From Hydrogenibacillus sp. (GTDB taxonomy: Bacteria > Bacillota > Bacilli > Thermicanales > DSM-22653), in contig JADBKT010000007.1 of assembly GCA_014896255.1 (NCBI GenBank), positions 1 through 57,495 on the forward strand: a stretch of 57,495 nucleotides of DNA, given 5' to 3'. This document shows, piece by piece, positions 1 to 7,880 of the stretch. The position numbers were made by a program, and so were the translations under genes. How positions within the stretch are numbered: the stretch's first letter is position 1; each line of letters starts with the position of its first letter. Under the pieces are notes generated by a model, which worked only from the letters and a program-made list of their open reading frames with translations, was not told where the DNA came from and ran no database searches.

Positions 1-45
1 CCCGCTTTTCCCCGGGCTGAAGTCCGGGGCTTGCGCGGGGGGATG
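1..45. repeat. IS200/IS605-like end hairpin at left edge
   Basis: The first bases contain a GC-rich stem-loop, CCCCGG and CCGGGG around a short GCTGAAGT loop, followed by GCTTGCG. Read on the minus strand it resembles the hairpin just upstream of the tnpA remnant at 2718-2748 (GCAAGCCCCGG, then a CTT-AGCCC loop). It may be the left end of a related element whose body lies outside the window. No transposase is visible here. Confidence 0.4.
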
Positions 46-108
46 GATTTCTGTCACTTCAGCGCAAAGCTGACACGCCGCCGATGCCCGGTTCATGACC
101 GCCCATGG

Positions 109-148
109 AAAAAAGCCGGAGTACGCCCGCGTACCTGACTACTCCGGC
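109..148 (-). terminator. Rho-independent terminator of the manA operon
   Basis: On the minus strand, CCGGAGTA pairs with TACTCCGG across a 16-base loop and is followed by C and six T residues. The TAG stop codon of the unknown gene (139-141) lies inside the first stem arm, so translation ends within the terminator. Confidence 0.75.
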
Positions 149-774
149 CTGTGTTCGGTGGATTTCGAGCTTTTCGGACGCCGCGGAAGATCGTCACGGC
201 TTTTTAGGACTCGGAACTGGCTGCGCCGGTGGTGCGGACCGAACAGCGCCGCTTCCCGCGCTTTGGGAAAGAGCGCTTCGAAATGGACGAAGAAGTACAT
301 CGTCCACATGTACGCCATGGCGTGCAGCCGTTCGTTATAGTCGTTGTAACGTGCGAGCGCCTCTTCGCCGTACTGTTCGACGAAGGCGTCGACCGGCGTT
401 TTGAGCGTCGTGCGGAACGTGAAGTGGCGGAGGATCATCCGCGTCGCGCTTTCGTCCATTTTCAAGATCGGTTCGGCGATGACCTGTTCCAAGGCGTAGA
501 CGGCGGCGAGGAAAAATTCGTTTTTGGCGTTTTCCCAAAAAGCGTCGTCCTGCGCCGGGTGGATGCGTTCCCACCAGGCGTCTTCGTGGTTGTCGAACAG
601 GGCGTCGAGCAGGTAGTTCTCGATCTGCTCCTGCTCGTTCTTGCCGTACTCGTGGGGCGCTTTTTCGATCGTCTCGTAGACGTCCTGCCATATGCGGTAT
701 GTCACCCGGAGGTCGTCCATCATCTGCCAAAACGATTCGACGATCCAGTCTTCGAAAAACGTCTCCCAAATCAC
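139..774 (-). CDS. Unknown acidic helical protein, second gene of the manA operon
   Basis: This 211-residue protein is not one I recognise. It is rich in Trp, Phe, Glu and Asp in its first 150 residues (for example WETFFEDW and EDAWWERIHPAQDD), with a basic tail after residue 185. I see no signal peptide, membrane span or metal motif, so a soluble, largely helical cytoplasmic protein is likely. The GTG start at 774-772 overlaps the TGA stop of manA (GTGA), which implies translational coupling and cotranscription from the manA promoter. The stop codon falls within the terminator stem. A role linked to mannose or fructose phosphate metabolism is suggested only by position. Confidence 0.75.
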   Translation of the reverse strand: MIWETFFEDWIVESFWQMMDDLRVTYRIWQDVYETIEKAPHEYGKNEQEQIENYLLDALFDNHEDAWWERIHPAQDDAFWENAKNEFFLAAVYALEQVIAEPILKMDESATRMILRHFTFRTTLKTPVDAFVEQYGEEALARYNDYNERLHAMAYMWTMYFFVHFEALFPKAREAALFGPHHRRSQFRVLKSRDDLPRRPKSSKSTEHRPE

Positions 775-1865
775 GCTGCGTCACCTCCGAATCCGGGGAC
801 AGTGCGCAAAAAGATGAGCGTACCCGTCGCTTGGACGGTGTACGCCGGTACGTCGGCGGGAATGAGCAAGGTGTCGCCCGGCGCGAGCGCAAGCCGCGTC
901 ACATCGTCCGGTGAATCCGCGGACCGCATCGGCGCGCCCGTCGCACGAATCGACGGACTGAGATCCATCGTCGATGCGACCGACGTGGGCGAAGGCGCGA
1001 TGACCCCGTCCGCCGTGAGGATGCCGGGGCCTTCGGCGACGACGATCACCTCCGGCAGGCCTGCCGCCTGGGGGGAGAACGTCATCCTGCCGCCGGTTTT
1101 AAGCGCATGACGTTCGATGGTGAAAAACGGCGTGTGAAGCGCCGTCCGGCTTTTTTCGGCGAGCGAGTCATCGCCGTAACGAATGACGTCGGCGGCTTTT
1201 TCGATATGCAGTTCGCGGGGCTTCCCGGTCACGACGTCGATGCGGTCCCAGTCGTAGATGCGGTAGGTGACGTCGGACGGCTGTTGGATCTCGATCACGG
1301 TCGTGCCGCCGAGGAGCGCATGGACCGTTCGGGACGGGATATATACGAGTTCGCCGGGGGTGATCGGCTGCTCGAGCAAATAGCTCTCTACACGTCCTTC
1401 GGCGACGGCCCTGAAGTATTCTTCCCGCGAAGCGAAACGGTGCCCGCTGATGATGCGGCCGTCTTCCGGGGCGTGGAGGATGTACCATGCTTCGCTTTTG
1501 CCGTAGTCGCCTTCGACCGCCCGGCTGTAAGCGTCGTCCGGATGAATCTGAACCGAGAGATCGGTCGCGGCGTCGATGAACTTGACGAGGAGCGGAAAGC
1601 GGTCGGTCTTGAGTCGTCCGAGATAGCGCTCCCGTGCTTCACGGATCAGCTGATCGAGGGGACGGCCGCGGAGCGGCCCGTTGGCGACGACGCTGGTGTG
1701 CCGCGGATGCGTGACGAGCGTCCACACTTCGCCGATCGGATGCCGACCGCTTCCGTCCCGTTCGGCATGCGGAAACATCGTCGTAAGCGCCGTGCCGCCC
1801 CAGATGCGTTCGACGGCGCGGGGGATGAAGCGGAGCGGATAGGATGTGACATCATGAACGCTCAC
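771..1865 (-). CDS. manA: Mannose-6-phosphate isomerase, class I
   Basis: This is the zinc enzyme that interconverts mannose 6-phosphate and fructose 6-phosphate in the cytoplasm. The short Bacillus-type cupin core is visible: PRAVERIWGG near the N-terminus, LVKFIDAATDLSVQIHPDD with the metal-binding Gln and His, GKSEAWYIL, and a cupin strand ending in RTVHAL. I chose the GTG at 1865-1863 because AAAGGAGG lies seven bases upstream. The open frame continues to 2030, but that extension has no family similarity and crosses the predicted promoter. The protein is 364 residues, near the usual 310-320 plus a C-terminal extension. It is the first gene of a two-gene operon. Confidence 0.92.
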   Translation of the reverse strand: MSVHDVTSYPLRFIPRAVERIWGGTALTTMFPHAERDGSGRHPIGEVWTLVTHPRHTSVVANGPLRGRPLDQLIREARERYLGRLKTDRFPLLVKFIDAATDLSVQIHPDDAYSRAVEGDYGKSEAWYILHAPEDGRIISGHRFASREEYFRAVAEGRVESYLLEQPITPGELVYIPSRTVHALLGGTTVIEIQQPSDVTYRIYDWDRIDVVTGKPRELHIEKAADVIRYGDDSLAEKSRTALHTPFFTIERHALKTGGRMTFSPQAAGLPEVIVVAEGPGILTADGVIAPSPTSVASTMDLSPSIRATGAPMRSADSPDDVTRLALAPGDTLLIPADVPAYTVQATGTLIFLRTVPGFGGDAA

Positions 1866-1892
1866 ACCGGCTCCTCCTTTGCATGTTCCACA

Positions 1893-2160
1893 ATCATCAT
1901 AAGCGATTTTAAGAGGGTGCGCAACGGGCTCGATCCAGGTGTGAAACAGTCCGCTCGCCGGAACATTTGCGCCTTCGCCAATGATCCGGCCGGAACGGGC
2001 CAGGAAGGCTACATCCTGATCGGAGTTCATGACGATGGAGGTTGTTCAGGGATTAGGATTACCGCGTTATGAAGATTTCCGGGAACTGGCACGCATCGTC
2101 GCCGAGCGGAGCTCGATCCTCTGCCGAGGTTTCAAGCAAAACGTGGTAAAGGTAAAATTT
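1893..2160 (+). pseudogene. AlbA_2 (Schlafen-like) domain remnant
   Basis: The plus strand from 1905 reads DFKRVRNGLDPG, then ICAFANDPAGTG and GYILIGVHDDGG. This resembles the AlbA_2 putative DNA-binding domain, where a DFK/EFK motif is followed by an AFAN-GG motif and a LIGV-DDG strand. After DDGG the similarity appears to move into another frame (VQGLGLPRYEDFRELARIVAERS, in part) before a stop at about 2158. There is no start codon with a ribosome binding site and no room for a full protein. It is best read as a relic; a chance resemblance is possible. Confidence 0.4.
1896..1924 (-). promoter_or_regulatory. Sigma-A promoter of manA
   Basis: On the minus strand, TTGCGC and TATGAT are separated by 17 bases. 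The start point would lie about ten bases before the AAAGGAGG ribosome binding site (1880-1873). The promoter overlaps the decayed gene on the other strand, which suggests it arose or was kept after that gene was lost. Confidence 0.5.
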
Positions 2161-2165
2161 GCTCC

Positions 2166-2194
2166 TTGACATTTACGGGGGAAATGTCTACAAT
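2166..2194 (+). promoter_or_regulatory. Consensus promoter of tRNA-Ala
   Basis: TTGACA (2166-2171) and TACAAT (2189-2194) are 17 bases apart and sit 30 bases upstream of the tRNA. The spacer carries a 7-bp inverted repeat, GACATTT and AAATGTC, which overlaps the -35 box and could be an operator or simply chance. Confidence 0.75.
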
Positions 2195-2223
2195 TGCAAT
2201 TGTCGCTGCCAAGCGCGGCGCGT

Positions 2224-2298
2224 GGGGGCGTAGCTCAGTGGGAGAGCGCTTGAATCGCACTCAAGAGGTCGAGGGTTCGACTCCCTTCGCCTCCACCA
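2224..2298 (+). tRNA. tRNA-Ala (anticodon CGC)
   Basis: A complete cloverleaf can be drawn. The acceptor stem is GGGGGCG with CGCCTCC, the D arm has GCTC and GAGC, the anticodon stem is CTTGA with TCAAG around loop ATCGCAC (anticodon CGC), and the T arm is GAGGG with CCCTT around a TTCGACT loop. The G3:U70 pair, the main alanine identity element, is present. CCA is encoded at 2296-2298. It reads GCG, a frequent codon in this G+C-rich sequence. Confidence 0.93.
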
Positions 2299-2312
2299 GT
2301 ACATAACGCAGG

Positions 2313-2339
2313 AAGCCCTTGAAAATCAAGGGCTTTTTT
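2313..2339 (+). terminator. Rho-independent terminator after tRNA-Ala
   Basis: AAGCCCTTGA pairs with TCAAGGGCTT, followed by a run of T residues. It lies 15 bases after the tRNA. An inverted copy of this terminator is found at about 3703-3732, the other end of the large palindrome. Confidence 0.8.
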
Positions 2340-2787
2340 CTTTTCTTTTGGTCCGTCCGAAGTGCGCCGGCGGTGCTCTTCGCCCGCCGCGGGGCGCGGG
2401 TGGCCATTGTCGACGTCGATGAAAAGGGGGCCGACGCACGGAAGAGATGATCCGGGCGCCGTATCGCTTGTCGCAGGCGCTTTATCCGCATTTTGCCGAA
2501 GGAGCGGCGATCGTCAACATCGCCTCGATGCGGGCGCTCATGTCCGAGCCGAACACGGAACCGTACAGCGCATCCAAAGGCGGAATCCTGGCTCTGACCC
2601 ACGCCCTCGCCGTCACGCTGGGGCCGCGCACCCGCGTGAACGCCGTGAGCCCCGGGTGGATCGACACCTCGGCTTGGGTGGTATCATCGGCCTGACCAAA
2701 ACCCGGCCGCCGCAAGCCCCGGGCTTTAGCCCTGGGGATAAGGCGACCAAATCTTGTTTAGATATCTTCGTGCGGTATAATATTCTC

Positions 2788-2999
2788 ATGGAGTACAAAT
2801 CCAATCGAAACGTTGTGTATTCATGCAAATACCACGTTGTCTGGTGCCCGAAGTATCGCCGAAAGGTTCTGATCAGCGGTGTAGAAGAACGGCTCAAGGA
2901 AATTCTCCGAGCCGTAGCGGATGAACGCCGTGCCGAAATCATCGGACCAACTCCTACTTTGTCTCCACCGTTGGGGGTGCGCCGCTTGCCGTCATCAAA
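2788..2999 (+). pseudogene. tnpA: Truncated IS200/IS605 tnpA, left-arm copy
   Basis: The frame starts MEYKSNRNVVYSCKYHVVWC and continues PKYRRKVLISGVEERLKEIL, the N-terminus of a single-strand (Y1, HUH) transposase. After ERRAEIIG the sequence jumps to the region encoding the C-terminal TNSYFVSTVGG in another frame. The deleted part would contain the HUH (DHVHL) metal motif, so the copy is dead. Upstream at 2718-2748 is the hairpin typical of a left end, and a TATAAT-like box lies at 2775-2780. Confidence 0.8.
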
Positions 3000-3022
3000 G
3001 GGACCAGACGCAGCCGCCTACT

Positions 3023-3259
3023 TCATACCGATTTTTGGTTTTCGATGTCCTGTTTGATGACGGCAAGCGGCGCACCCCCAACGGTGGAGACAAAGTAGGA
3101 GTTGGTCCGATGATTTCGATCGCGGCGTTCATCCGCTACGGCTCGGAGAATTTCGAGCCGTTCTTCTACACAACTGATCAGAACCTTTCCGGCACTTCGG
3201 GCACCAGACAACGTGGTATTTGCATGAATACACAACGTTTTCGATTGGTTGTACTCCAT
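3023..3259 (-). pseudogene. tnpA: Truncated IS200/IS605 tnpA, right-arm copy
   Basis: The minus strand begins MEYNQSKTLCIHANTTLSG, a damaged form of the tnpA N-terminus, and ends NSYFVSTVGGAPLAVIKQDI, ENQKSV, stop. It has the same internal deletion as the left copy, so it lacks the HUH motif. The position that normally holds the catalytic tyrosine (KQYIENQK) reads KQDIENQK. This copy keeps the C-terminus, which lies in the palindrome spacer, so it is the more complete of the two. It is inactive. Confidence 0.8.
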
Positions 3260-3524
3260 GAGAATATTATACCGCACGAAGATATCTAAACAAGATTTGG
3301 TCACCTTATCCTGGGGCTAAAGCCGGGGCTTGCGGCCGGGTTTTGGTCAGGCCGATGATACCACCCAAGCCGAGGTGTCGATCCACCCGGGGCTCACGGC
3401 GTTCACGCGGGTGCGCGGGCCCCAGCGTGACGGCGGGCGTGGGTCAGAGCGGATTCCGCCTTTGGATGCGCTGTACGGTTCCGTGTTCGGCTCGGACATG
3501 AGCGCCCGCGGAGACGGCAGAGCG

Positions 3525-3662
3525 TCTGATCCGGGCGAAATTCATCCGGCCGCGGTCCACGACGGGACGCAGACGACGATATACAACGGTCGGGAACTCC
3601 GAGCCAAACGGCAGTACCGGAACAAACGGCTCGCCCGTCTTGCCGCCAAGCACGGCGGGCGA
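3525..3662 (+). pseudogene. tnpB: TnpB (IS200/IS605) fragment
   Basis: The plus strand encodes DPGEIHPAAVHDG followed by NGRELRAKRQYRNKRLARL. This matches the RuvC-I region of TnpB, the RNA-guided nuclease ancestral to Cas12, where GVDLGEIHP carries the first catalytic Asp. Only about 46 residues remain, with no start, no zinc finger and no RuvC-II or RuvC-III. It lies only in the right palindrome arm, replacing dehydrogenase sequence found in the left arm. Confidence 0.7.
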
Positions 3663-3820
3663 AAGAGCACCGCCGGCGCACTTCGGACGGACCAAAAGAA
3701 AAAAAAGCCCTTGATTTTCAAAAGGGCTTCCTGCGTCCAACGAAAACGACTACATCAGCGGGCAGCAAATTCTGGTCGACGGCGCGCTCGCGATCGCGAA
3801 TTGCGCAAGATGGTCTATCT

Positions 3821-4252
3821 TTAAAGCTCGGCGCGCTGCACGTTGATCCGGCCGCGCGGCGCGTCCGAATTGTTTTCCTCTTCGTCGGGGATGTTCACCA
3901 TATGCATCGCCGTCTTGGTGAGCCGTGCGAAAGCGAGTTCCTTCGTAAGGGGGTCGATCCCCGCCTCGTCGAACGCTTCGCCCATGAGTTTCAGCCACCG
4001 TTCGGCGCGCCGCGGGCTGATCGGGAACTTGAGGTGCCGGGCGCGGAGCATGGGGCTTCCAAATTCGGCCGAATACAGTGCCGGACCGCCGAAAAACTGG
4101 GAAAAAAACAGAAACTGTCTGCGCGCCGTCTCCGTCAGATCGTCGGGAAAGATCGGCTTTAAAATCGGATCTTCGGCGACACGTCGGTAAAACGCATCGA
4201 CGATGCGCCGGATGCCTTGTTCGCCGCCCAAGGCGTCGTAGAGCGTGGTCAC
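3821..4252 (-). CDS. Group II truncated haemoglobin
   Basis: This 143-residue haem protein belongs to the trHbO group, which binds oxygen or detoxifies NO and peroxide. Visible features are LYDALGGEQGIRRIVDAFY at the N-terminus, the FFSQFFGGPALYS loop, G-P-LRARHLKFPI with the proximal His, and a Trp in RRAERWLKLM (the G8 Trp typical of group II). The GTG start at 4252-4250 has AAGGAGG ten bases upstream. Its last four bases overlap the end of the decayed dehydrogenase on the other strand. It stands alone, with about 165 bases to the divergent DUF255 gene. Confidence 0.9.
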   Translation of the reverse strand: MTTLYDALGGEQGIRRIVDAFYRRVAEDPILKPIFPDDLTETARRQFLFFSQFFGGPALYSAEFGSPMLRARHLKFPISPRRAERWLKLMGEAFDEAGIDPLTKELAFARLTKTAMHMVNIPDEEENNSDAPRGRINVQRAEL

Positions 4253-4418
4253 GATGCTGCGGCCTCCTTACGCCTTGATGATCAGCTGTGCTCGGAATCA
4301 AGCCCATCACGTGTATCCAGTATATCAGAAAACGAGCCGAACGGCACCTTCGCGTCCTGGCGCGTCGGGGGGAGATGGCCGACGGATGAAAGCGAATACA
4401 CGGAAAGGATGATGACGG

Positions 4419-6515
4419 ATGGCGGGTGGGCGCCTTCGCTTCGAACGTTCGCCGTATCTCTTGCAGCACGCTACAGACCCGGTCGACTGGTTTCCGTGGG
4501 GCGACGAGGCGTTCGAGCGGGCTCGTGCGGACGACAAGCTCGTCTTTTTGTCCATCGGATATTCGACGTGTCACTGGTGCCACGTCATGCACCGTGAGTC
4601 GTTCAAGGATCCCGAGGTGGCCGCCGTCCTGAACGCCCATTACGTGGCGGTCAAGGTCGACCGCGAGGAACACCCGGATGTCGACGCCGTGTACATGACC
4701 GTGGCGCAGGCGATGACCGGACGCGGCGGCTGGCCGTTGACCGTCTTTCTCACGCCTGAGGGCCTGCCCGTTTACGCCGGGACGTATTTTCCGAAGACGC
4801 GCCGCTTCGGCCTCATCGGGCTCGTCGAGCTCTTGGAGCGCCTTTCGCATCTGTGGCGGACGGAGCGCGAGCAGGTGCTGTCGGTGGCGAAAAACGCGGA
4901 ACGCGGCATGCAGGCGCTGTTTGCTTTCGATCCGCGCCCGTTCGAGGCGTCGCTCATCGACGAGGCATACCGGGCGCTCAAGCGCGAATTCGATCCCGAG
5001 TACGGCGGCTTTGGCCGGGCGCCGAAATTTCCCTTCGCCCACCGGCTGATCTTTTTGTGGCGTTATGCGACGGTGCGCGACGTGCCGGAGGCGTCGGCGA
5101 TGGCCGAAAAGACGATCCATATGATGCAAAAAGGAGCGATCCGCGACCATCTCGGCGGCGGATGGATGCGCTATGCGACCGACCGCGCCTGGCGCGTGCC
5201 GCACTTTGAAAAGATGCTCTACGATCAGGCGCTCATGGCGCTTGCGCTCGTCGAATCGTACGACGCGACAGGGGAAGCGGCGTATCGCGCGCTCCTTGAA
5301 GAGACGCTCCGCTACGCTTTGGAAGCCCTCGGGGCGCCGGAGGGAGGATTTTGGACGGCGCAGGACGCCGACGTCGACGGCGAAGAAGGCGCGTACTACG
5401 TGTTCACGCCGGACGAAGTGGCGCGCGTCCTCGGCGCCGAAGACGCGGCCGTCTTTTGCGCGGCGTACGACATTCAAGACGGCGGGCCGATCGACGGGAA
5501 GAGCGCGCCGAATACGCTCTTCTTCGACGCCGCGGTGCTCGCCGAGCGCTTTGGGCTCACCGAAGCGGCGCTTCGGGAAAAGCTCGCGCGACACAAGGCG
5601 GTCCTCCGCCGCTACCGCGATGGGCGGCACCGGCTGTTTACGGACGACAAAATTTTAAGCGGCCCGAACGGCCTCATGATCGCCGCTCTGGCCCGCGCCG
5701 GGGCGAAGCTCGGCGGGGGCGAGACGATCGCCCGGGCGGAGCGGGCGTACGCGTATCTCTTAGACCACCTCGTCGACGAGGCCGGCCGGCTGTACGTGCG
5801 CTACCGCGACGGGGAGCGGAAGACGCCCGCCACGCTGGACGATGTGGCGTCGGTGGCGTGGGGCGCGCTGGAGCTCTTTTTTGCCACGATGCGCCCGGCC
5901 TACTTCGCCGAGGTCCGGCGCTGGGCGGATGTCGCGCTCGATCGTTTTGCCGCCCCGGAAGGGGGATTTGCGCTTACCATGGAGGGCGCTCCGATGGGCG
6001 TCCGCGTGCGCAAGGCGGCCGACGGGGCGCTTCCTTCGGGCAACGCGATGATGGCCTACGTGCTCGCGCATCTCGTGCGCCTGTCCGGGTCGGAGGCGGA
6101 CGCAAAGGCGCTGTCGAGGCTCCTGGATGCATTCGCCGGCCTCGCCGTCGTCCACCCCGCGGATCACGCCTTTTTGCTCACGGCGGCGATGCTCGTCGAA
6201 TGGCCCGGCATAGAGGTGGTGATCGTCGGCGAGCGGGGCGCAAAAGACACGGAAGCGCTCCTCACCGCCGTCCGCGGCCTGTACATGCCGCAGGCGATCG
6301 TCTTCGTGCGGCCGCCGGAAGGGGCGGAGGAGGCCGCCGAGTGGGACCGGCTGCTCCCCGACACGGCGGTGATGCGGACGCTTCAGGGCCGGGCGGCGGC
6401 GTACGTGTGCGAGCGGATGAGCTGCCGGGCGCCGACGTCGGACCCCGGGGCGCTCCGCGAGGCGCTTCTTTCCGCCGGCGCGCGGGCGCGCGGCCGATGG
6501 ACCCCTCCGCGTTAA
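4419..6515 (+). CDS. Thioredoxin-domain DUF255 protein (YyaL/SSP411 family)
   Basis: This 698-residue cytoplasmic protein has an N-terminal thioredoxin-like domain (residues about 1-165) with [18 protein letters not shown] and a [13 protein letters not shown] motif, whose CxxC is the redox site. The rest resembles an alpha/alpha toroid of the six-hairpin glycosidase type, with [21 protein letters not shown] and [19 protein letters not shown]. The biochemical function of the family is not established; the human relative is sperm protein SPATA20. The length is normal. The start is preceded by GGAAAGGATGATGACG. The gene runs towards the IclR gene, and their ends overlap by four bases. Confidence 0.88.
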   Translation: MAGGRLRFERSPYLLQHATDPVDWFPWGDEAFERARADDKLVFLSIGYSTCHWCHVMHRESFKDPEVAAVLNAHYVAVKVDREEHPDVDAVYMTVAQAMTGRGGWPLTVFLTPEGLPVYAGTYFPKTRRFGLIGLVELLERLSHLWRTEREQVLSVAKNAERGMQALFAFDPRPFEASLIDEAYRALKREFDPEYGGFGRAPKFPFAHRLIFLWRYATVRDVPEASAMAEKTIHMMQKGAIRDHLGGGWMRYATDRAWRVPHFEKMLYDQALMALALVESYDATGEAAYRALLEETLRYALEALGAPEGGFWTAQDADVDGEEGAYYVFTPDEVARVLGAEDAAVFCAAYDIQDGGPIDGKSAPNTLFFDAAVLAERFGLTEAALREKLARHKAVLRRYRDGRHRLFTDDKILSGPNGLMIAALARAGAKLGGGETIARAERAYAYLLDHLVDEAGRLYVRYRDGERKTPATLDDVASVAWGALELFFATMRPAYFAEVRRWADVALDRFAAPEGGFALTMEGAPMGVRVRKAADGALPSGNAMMAYVLAHLVRLSGSEADAKALSRLLDAFAGLAVVHPADHAFLLTAAMLVEWPGIEVVIVGERGAKDTEALLTAVRGLYMPQAIVFVRPPEGAEEAAEWDRLLPDTAVMRTLQGRAAAYVCERMSCRAPTSDPGALREALLSAGARARGRWTPPR

Positions 6516-7261
6516 CGCACCATCTTTTCCATCCGCCGTCCGGAGGCCAAGATCTCGGGCATCATGGCTTCCATTTTTTCTTTCGTCATGCGCTGGATCG
6601 GCCCGGAGACGGTGAGCGCGGCGAAGAGGTCGCCGTTCGGCCGGAAGACGGGGATGCTCACCGCCGCGACCCCTTCCTCCCGTTCTTCGAAGCTCATCGC
6701 ATAGCCCTTGCGGCGGATGTCGTCGAGCGCCTTCCGGTAGGCCTCGCGGTCGATATGCTCCGGCCACTTAGGGCTTTGGAGCAGTTCTTCCAGGACGGAA
6801 GGCGGGGAGAAGGCGACGAGCACTTTGCTCGAAGCGCCGACGAACAAAGGCAGCCGCTGGCCGATCGGCGCCACGCGGCGGATGATTTGATTGCTTTGCA
6901 CGGCTTGAACCCGGACGCGCTCCAACCCGTCGCGCACGTACAGGCTCACCGTCTCTTCGACGGCGTCGCGCAGGCGTTCCATCTCCGGCAGGACGAGGGC
7001 CAGCGGATCGTCGGCGTCGCTCATGCTGGCGGCGAGCTCCCAGATGCGAAAGCCGAGGCGATAACGCTCAGAGTCGGAATCGCGGACGACGAATCCTTTT
7101 TTCTCCAGAGTGTGTAAGAGGCGGAAGACGGTGCTTTTATGCAGGCCGACCTGCTTGGAGACCTCCGTCAACCCGAGTTCGCGCTGTTCCGTGAAACAGA
7201 GCAAAATGTCCAGGGCGCGCTCCACCGAGCGCACCGATCCGCGGTCTTCGTCCATGGTCAT
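6512..7261 (-). CDS. IclR-family transcriptional regulator
   Basis: This 249-residue DNA-binding regulator has an N-terminal winged helix, with [39 protein letters not shown] and EKKGFVVRD. The C-terminal effector domain contains [29 protein letters not shown] and [10 protein letters not shown]. IclR proteins usually repress carbon-source catabolic operons in response to a small acid. I chose the ATG at 7261-7259 because AGGAAGG lies nine bases upstream and the HTH begins soon after; the frame is open to 7393. No catabolic operon adjoins it, so its target is unknown. Confidence 0.88.
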   Translation of the reverse strand: MTMDEDRGSVRSVERALDILLCFTEQRELGLTEVSKQVGLHKSTVFRLLHTLEKKGFVVRDSDSERYRLGFRIWELAASMSDADDPLALVLPEMERLRDAVEETVSLYVRDGLERVRVQAVQSNQIIRRVAPIGQRLPLFVGASSKVLVAFSPPSVLEELLQSPKWPEHIDREAYRKALDDIRRKGYAMSFEEREEGVAAVSIPVFRPNGDLFAALTVSGPIQRMTKEKMEAMMPEILASGRRMEKMVR

Positions 7262-7301
7262 GGCGTTCTTCCTTCCTGCATCGTTCCGCTTCACGCGTGA
7301 T

Positions 7302-7328
7302 AAAAAACCCCGCCGCTTAGGGGCGGGA
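7302..7328 (-). terminator. Rho-independent terminator of the YugN-like gene
   Basis: On the minus strand, CCCGCC and GGCGGG form a stem around CCTAAGC, followed by G and six T residues. It lies about 60 bases after the stop of the YugN-like gene and before the IclR start. Confidence 0.7.
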
Positions 7329-7389
7329 GGGCCGTGTGAGCCGTAGCGCGGTTCAGACGGATCCGTCGCCGATCCTCGTCCTTCGTCCG

Positions 7390-7761
7390 TCAAGCGATCG
7401 TAAACGGTTCTTTCACGCCGAGTTTTTCGTGCAACGCGCGAAGCGCCGCCTCCGCCTTTTTCACCATCTCCGCGGGAATGTCGCCTTCGTAATCGAAGCC
7501 GTGATGATAGACGGCACGCAACACGCGAATGTCGCGGACGGCGATCACGGCCCGCGGTTGTTCGATGTACCCGCTTACGGTCTCCACGTCGATGCGCAGG
7601 TAATAGTCGTGCGTCGTCTTACTCTTGTGCAGCACGTAATCGAACGAAGCGGCGTGATAATCGAACGTCTCGTTCATGTCGAATCCGAGTTCGCCGACCG
7701 TCTCGGCAAACGATCCAAACTCGAATGTCCGCCCGATGAGCGGGCTTTCCACGCGGCGCAT
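7390..7761 (-). CDS. YugN-like family protein
   Basis: This small acidic protein of 123 residues resembles Bacillus YugN, a family of unknown function. The match is the layout: an N-terminal helix with ETVGELGFDMNETFDYHAAS, then a beta-rich centre THDYYLRIDVETVSGYIE and PRAVIAVRDIRVL, a YHHGFDYEGDIPAEMV turn and a C-terminal helix. The ATG at 7761-7759 is preceded by TTGGAGGG with good spacing; an open extension to 7830 has no ribosome binding site. It has its own terminator and faces away from the zinc-ribbon gene. Confidence 0.7.
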   Translation of the reverse strand: MRRVESPLIGRTFEFGSFAETVGELGFDMNETFDYHAASFDYVLHKSKTTHDYYLRIDVETVSGYIEQPRAVIAVRDIRVLRAVYHHGFDYEGDIPAEMVKKAEAALRALHEKLGVKEPFTIA

Positions 7762-7880
7762 GGGATTCCCTCCAATTTCATATTGAGTCGGCCTTGTTCT
7801 TATTTTAGCATAGAAAAGAGCAGAATCCATATATCATCGAGCCTTCGGATGGCTCCTGCCGGGTGAAGGAGGCGTTTGGA

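Larger units (their letters stand above)
2307..3735. repeat. Large imperfect palindrome (arms 2307-2999 and 3053-3735)
   Basis: The two arms are reverse complements over nearly their whole length, with scattered substitutions and 1-3-base indels, around a spacer at 3000-3052. From outside in, each arm carries the tRNA-Ala terminator, the start of the GCCGGCGGTGCTCT block, a dehydrogenase segment, an IS200-type end hairpin and a truncated tnpA. One block differs: about 2385-2545 on the left is dehydrogenase sequence, while about 3510-3665 on the right is a tnpB fragment. The inner tnpA deletion joint is the same in both arms, so the deletion came before the inverted duplication. Confidence 0.85.
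2362..3824 (+). pseudogene. Short-chain dehydrogenase gene broken by IS200-derived palindrome
   Basis: Pieces of a classical SDR lie in order on the plus strand. A strand with [15 protein letters not shown] (about 2398-2442) is the end of the Rossmann turn. [28 protein letters not shown] and [10 protein letters not shown] (about 2505-2665) carry the catalytic Ser and the YxxxK motif. After the palindrome, YISGQQILVDGALAIA (about 3748-3795) is the C-terminal strand, and a frameshift leads to RKMVYL and a stop at 3824. The glycine-rich N-terminus and the middle section are missing. The gene cannot make an enzyme; it marks the site into which the IS-derived DNA went. Confidence 0.75.

Noticed and set aside
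2613-2942. Minus-strand ORF of 109 codons in the palindrome
   Set aside because: It is antisense to the tnpA remnant and arises from the inverted repeat; no family similarity.
3750-5630. Long minus-strand ORF of 626 codons opposite the DUF255 gene
   Set aside because: It is the antisense shadow of clear plus-strand DUF255 and minus-strand globin coding in a G+C-rich genome. The translation is Arg/Pro-rich and resembles no family.
5351-7117. 588-codon plus-strand ORF spanning DUF255 and IclR genes
   Set aside because: It overlaps two well-supported genes in another frame and is extremely Arg-rich at the start.
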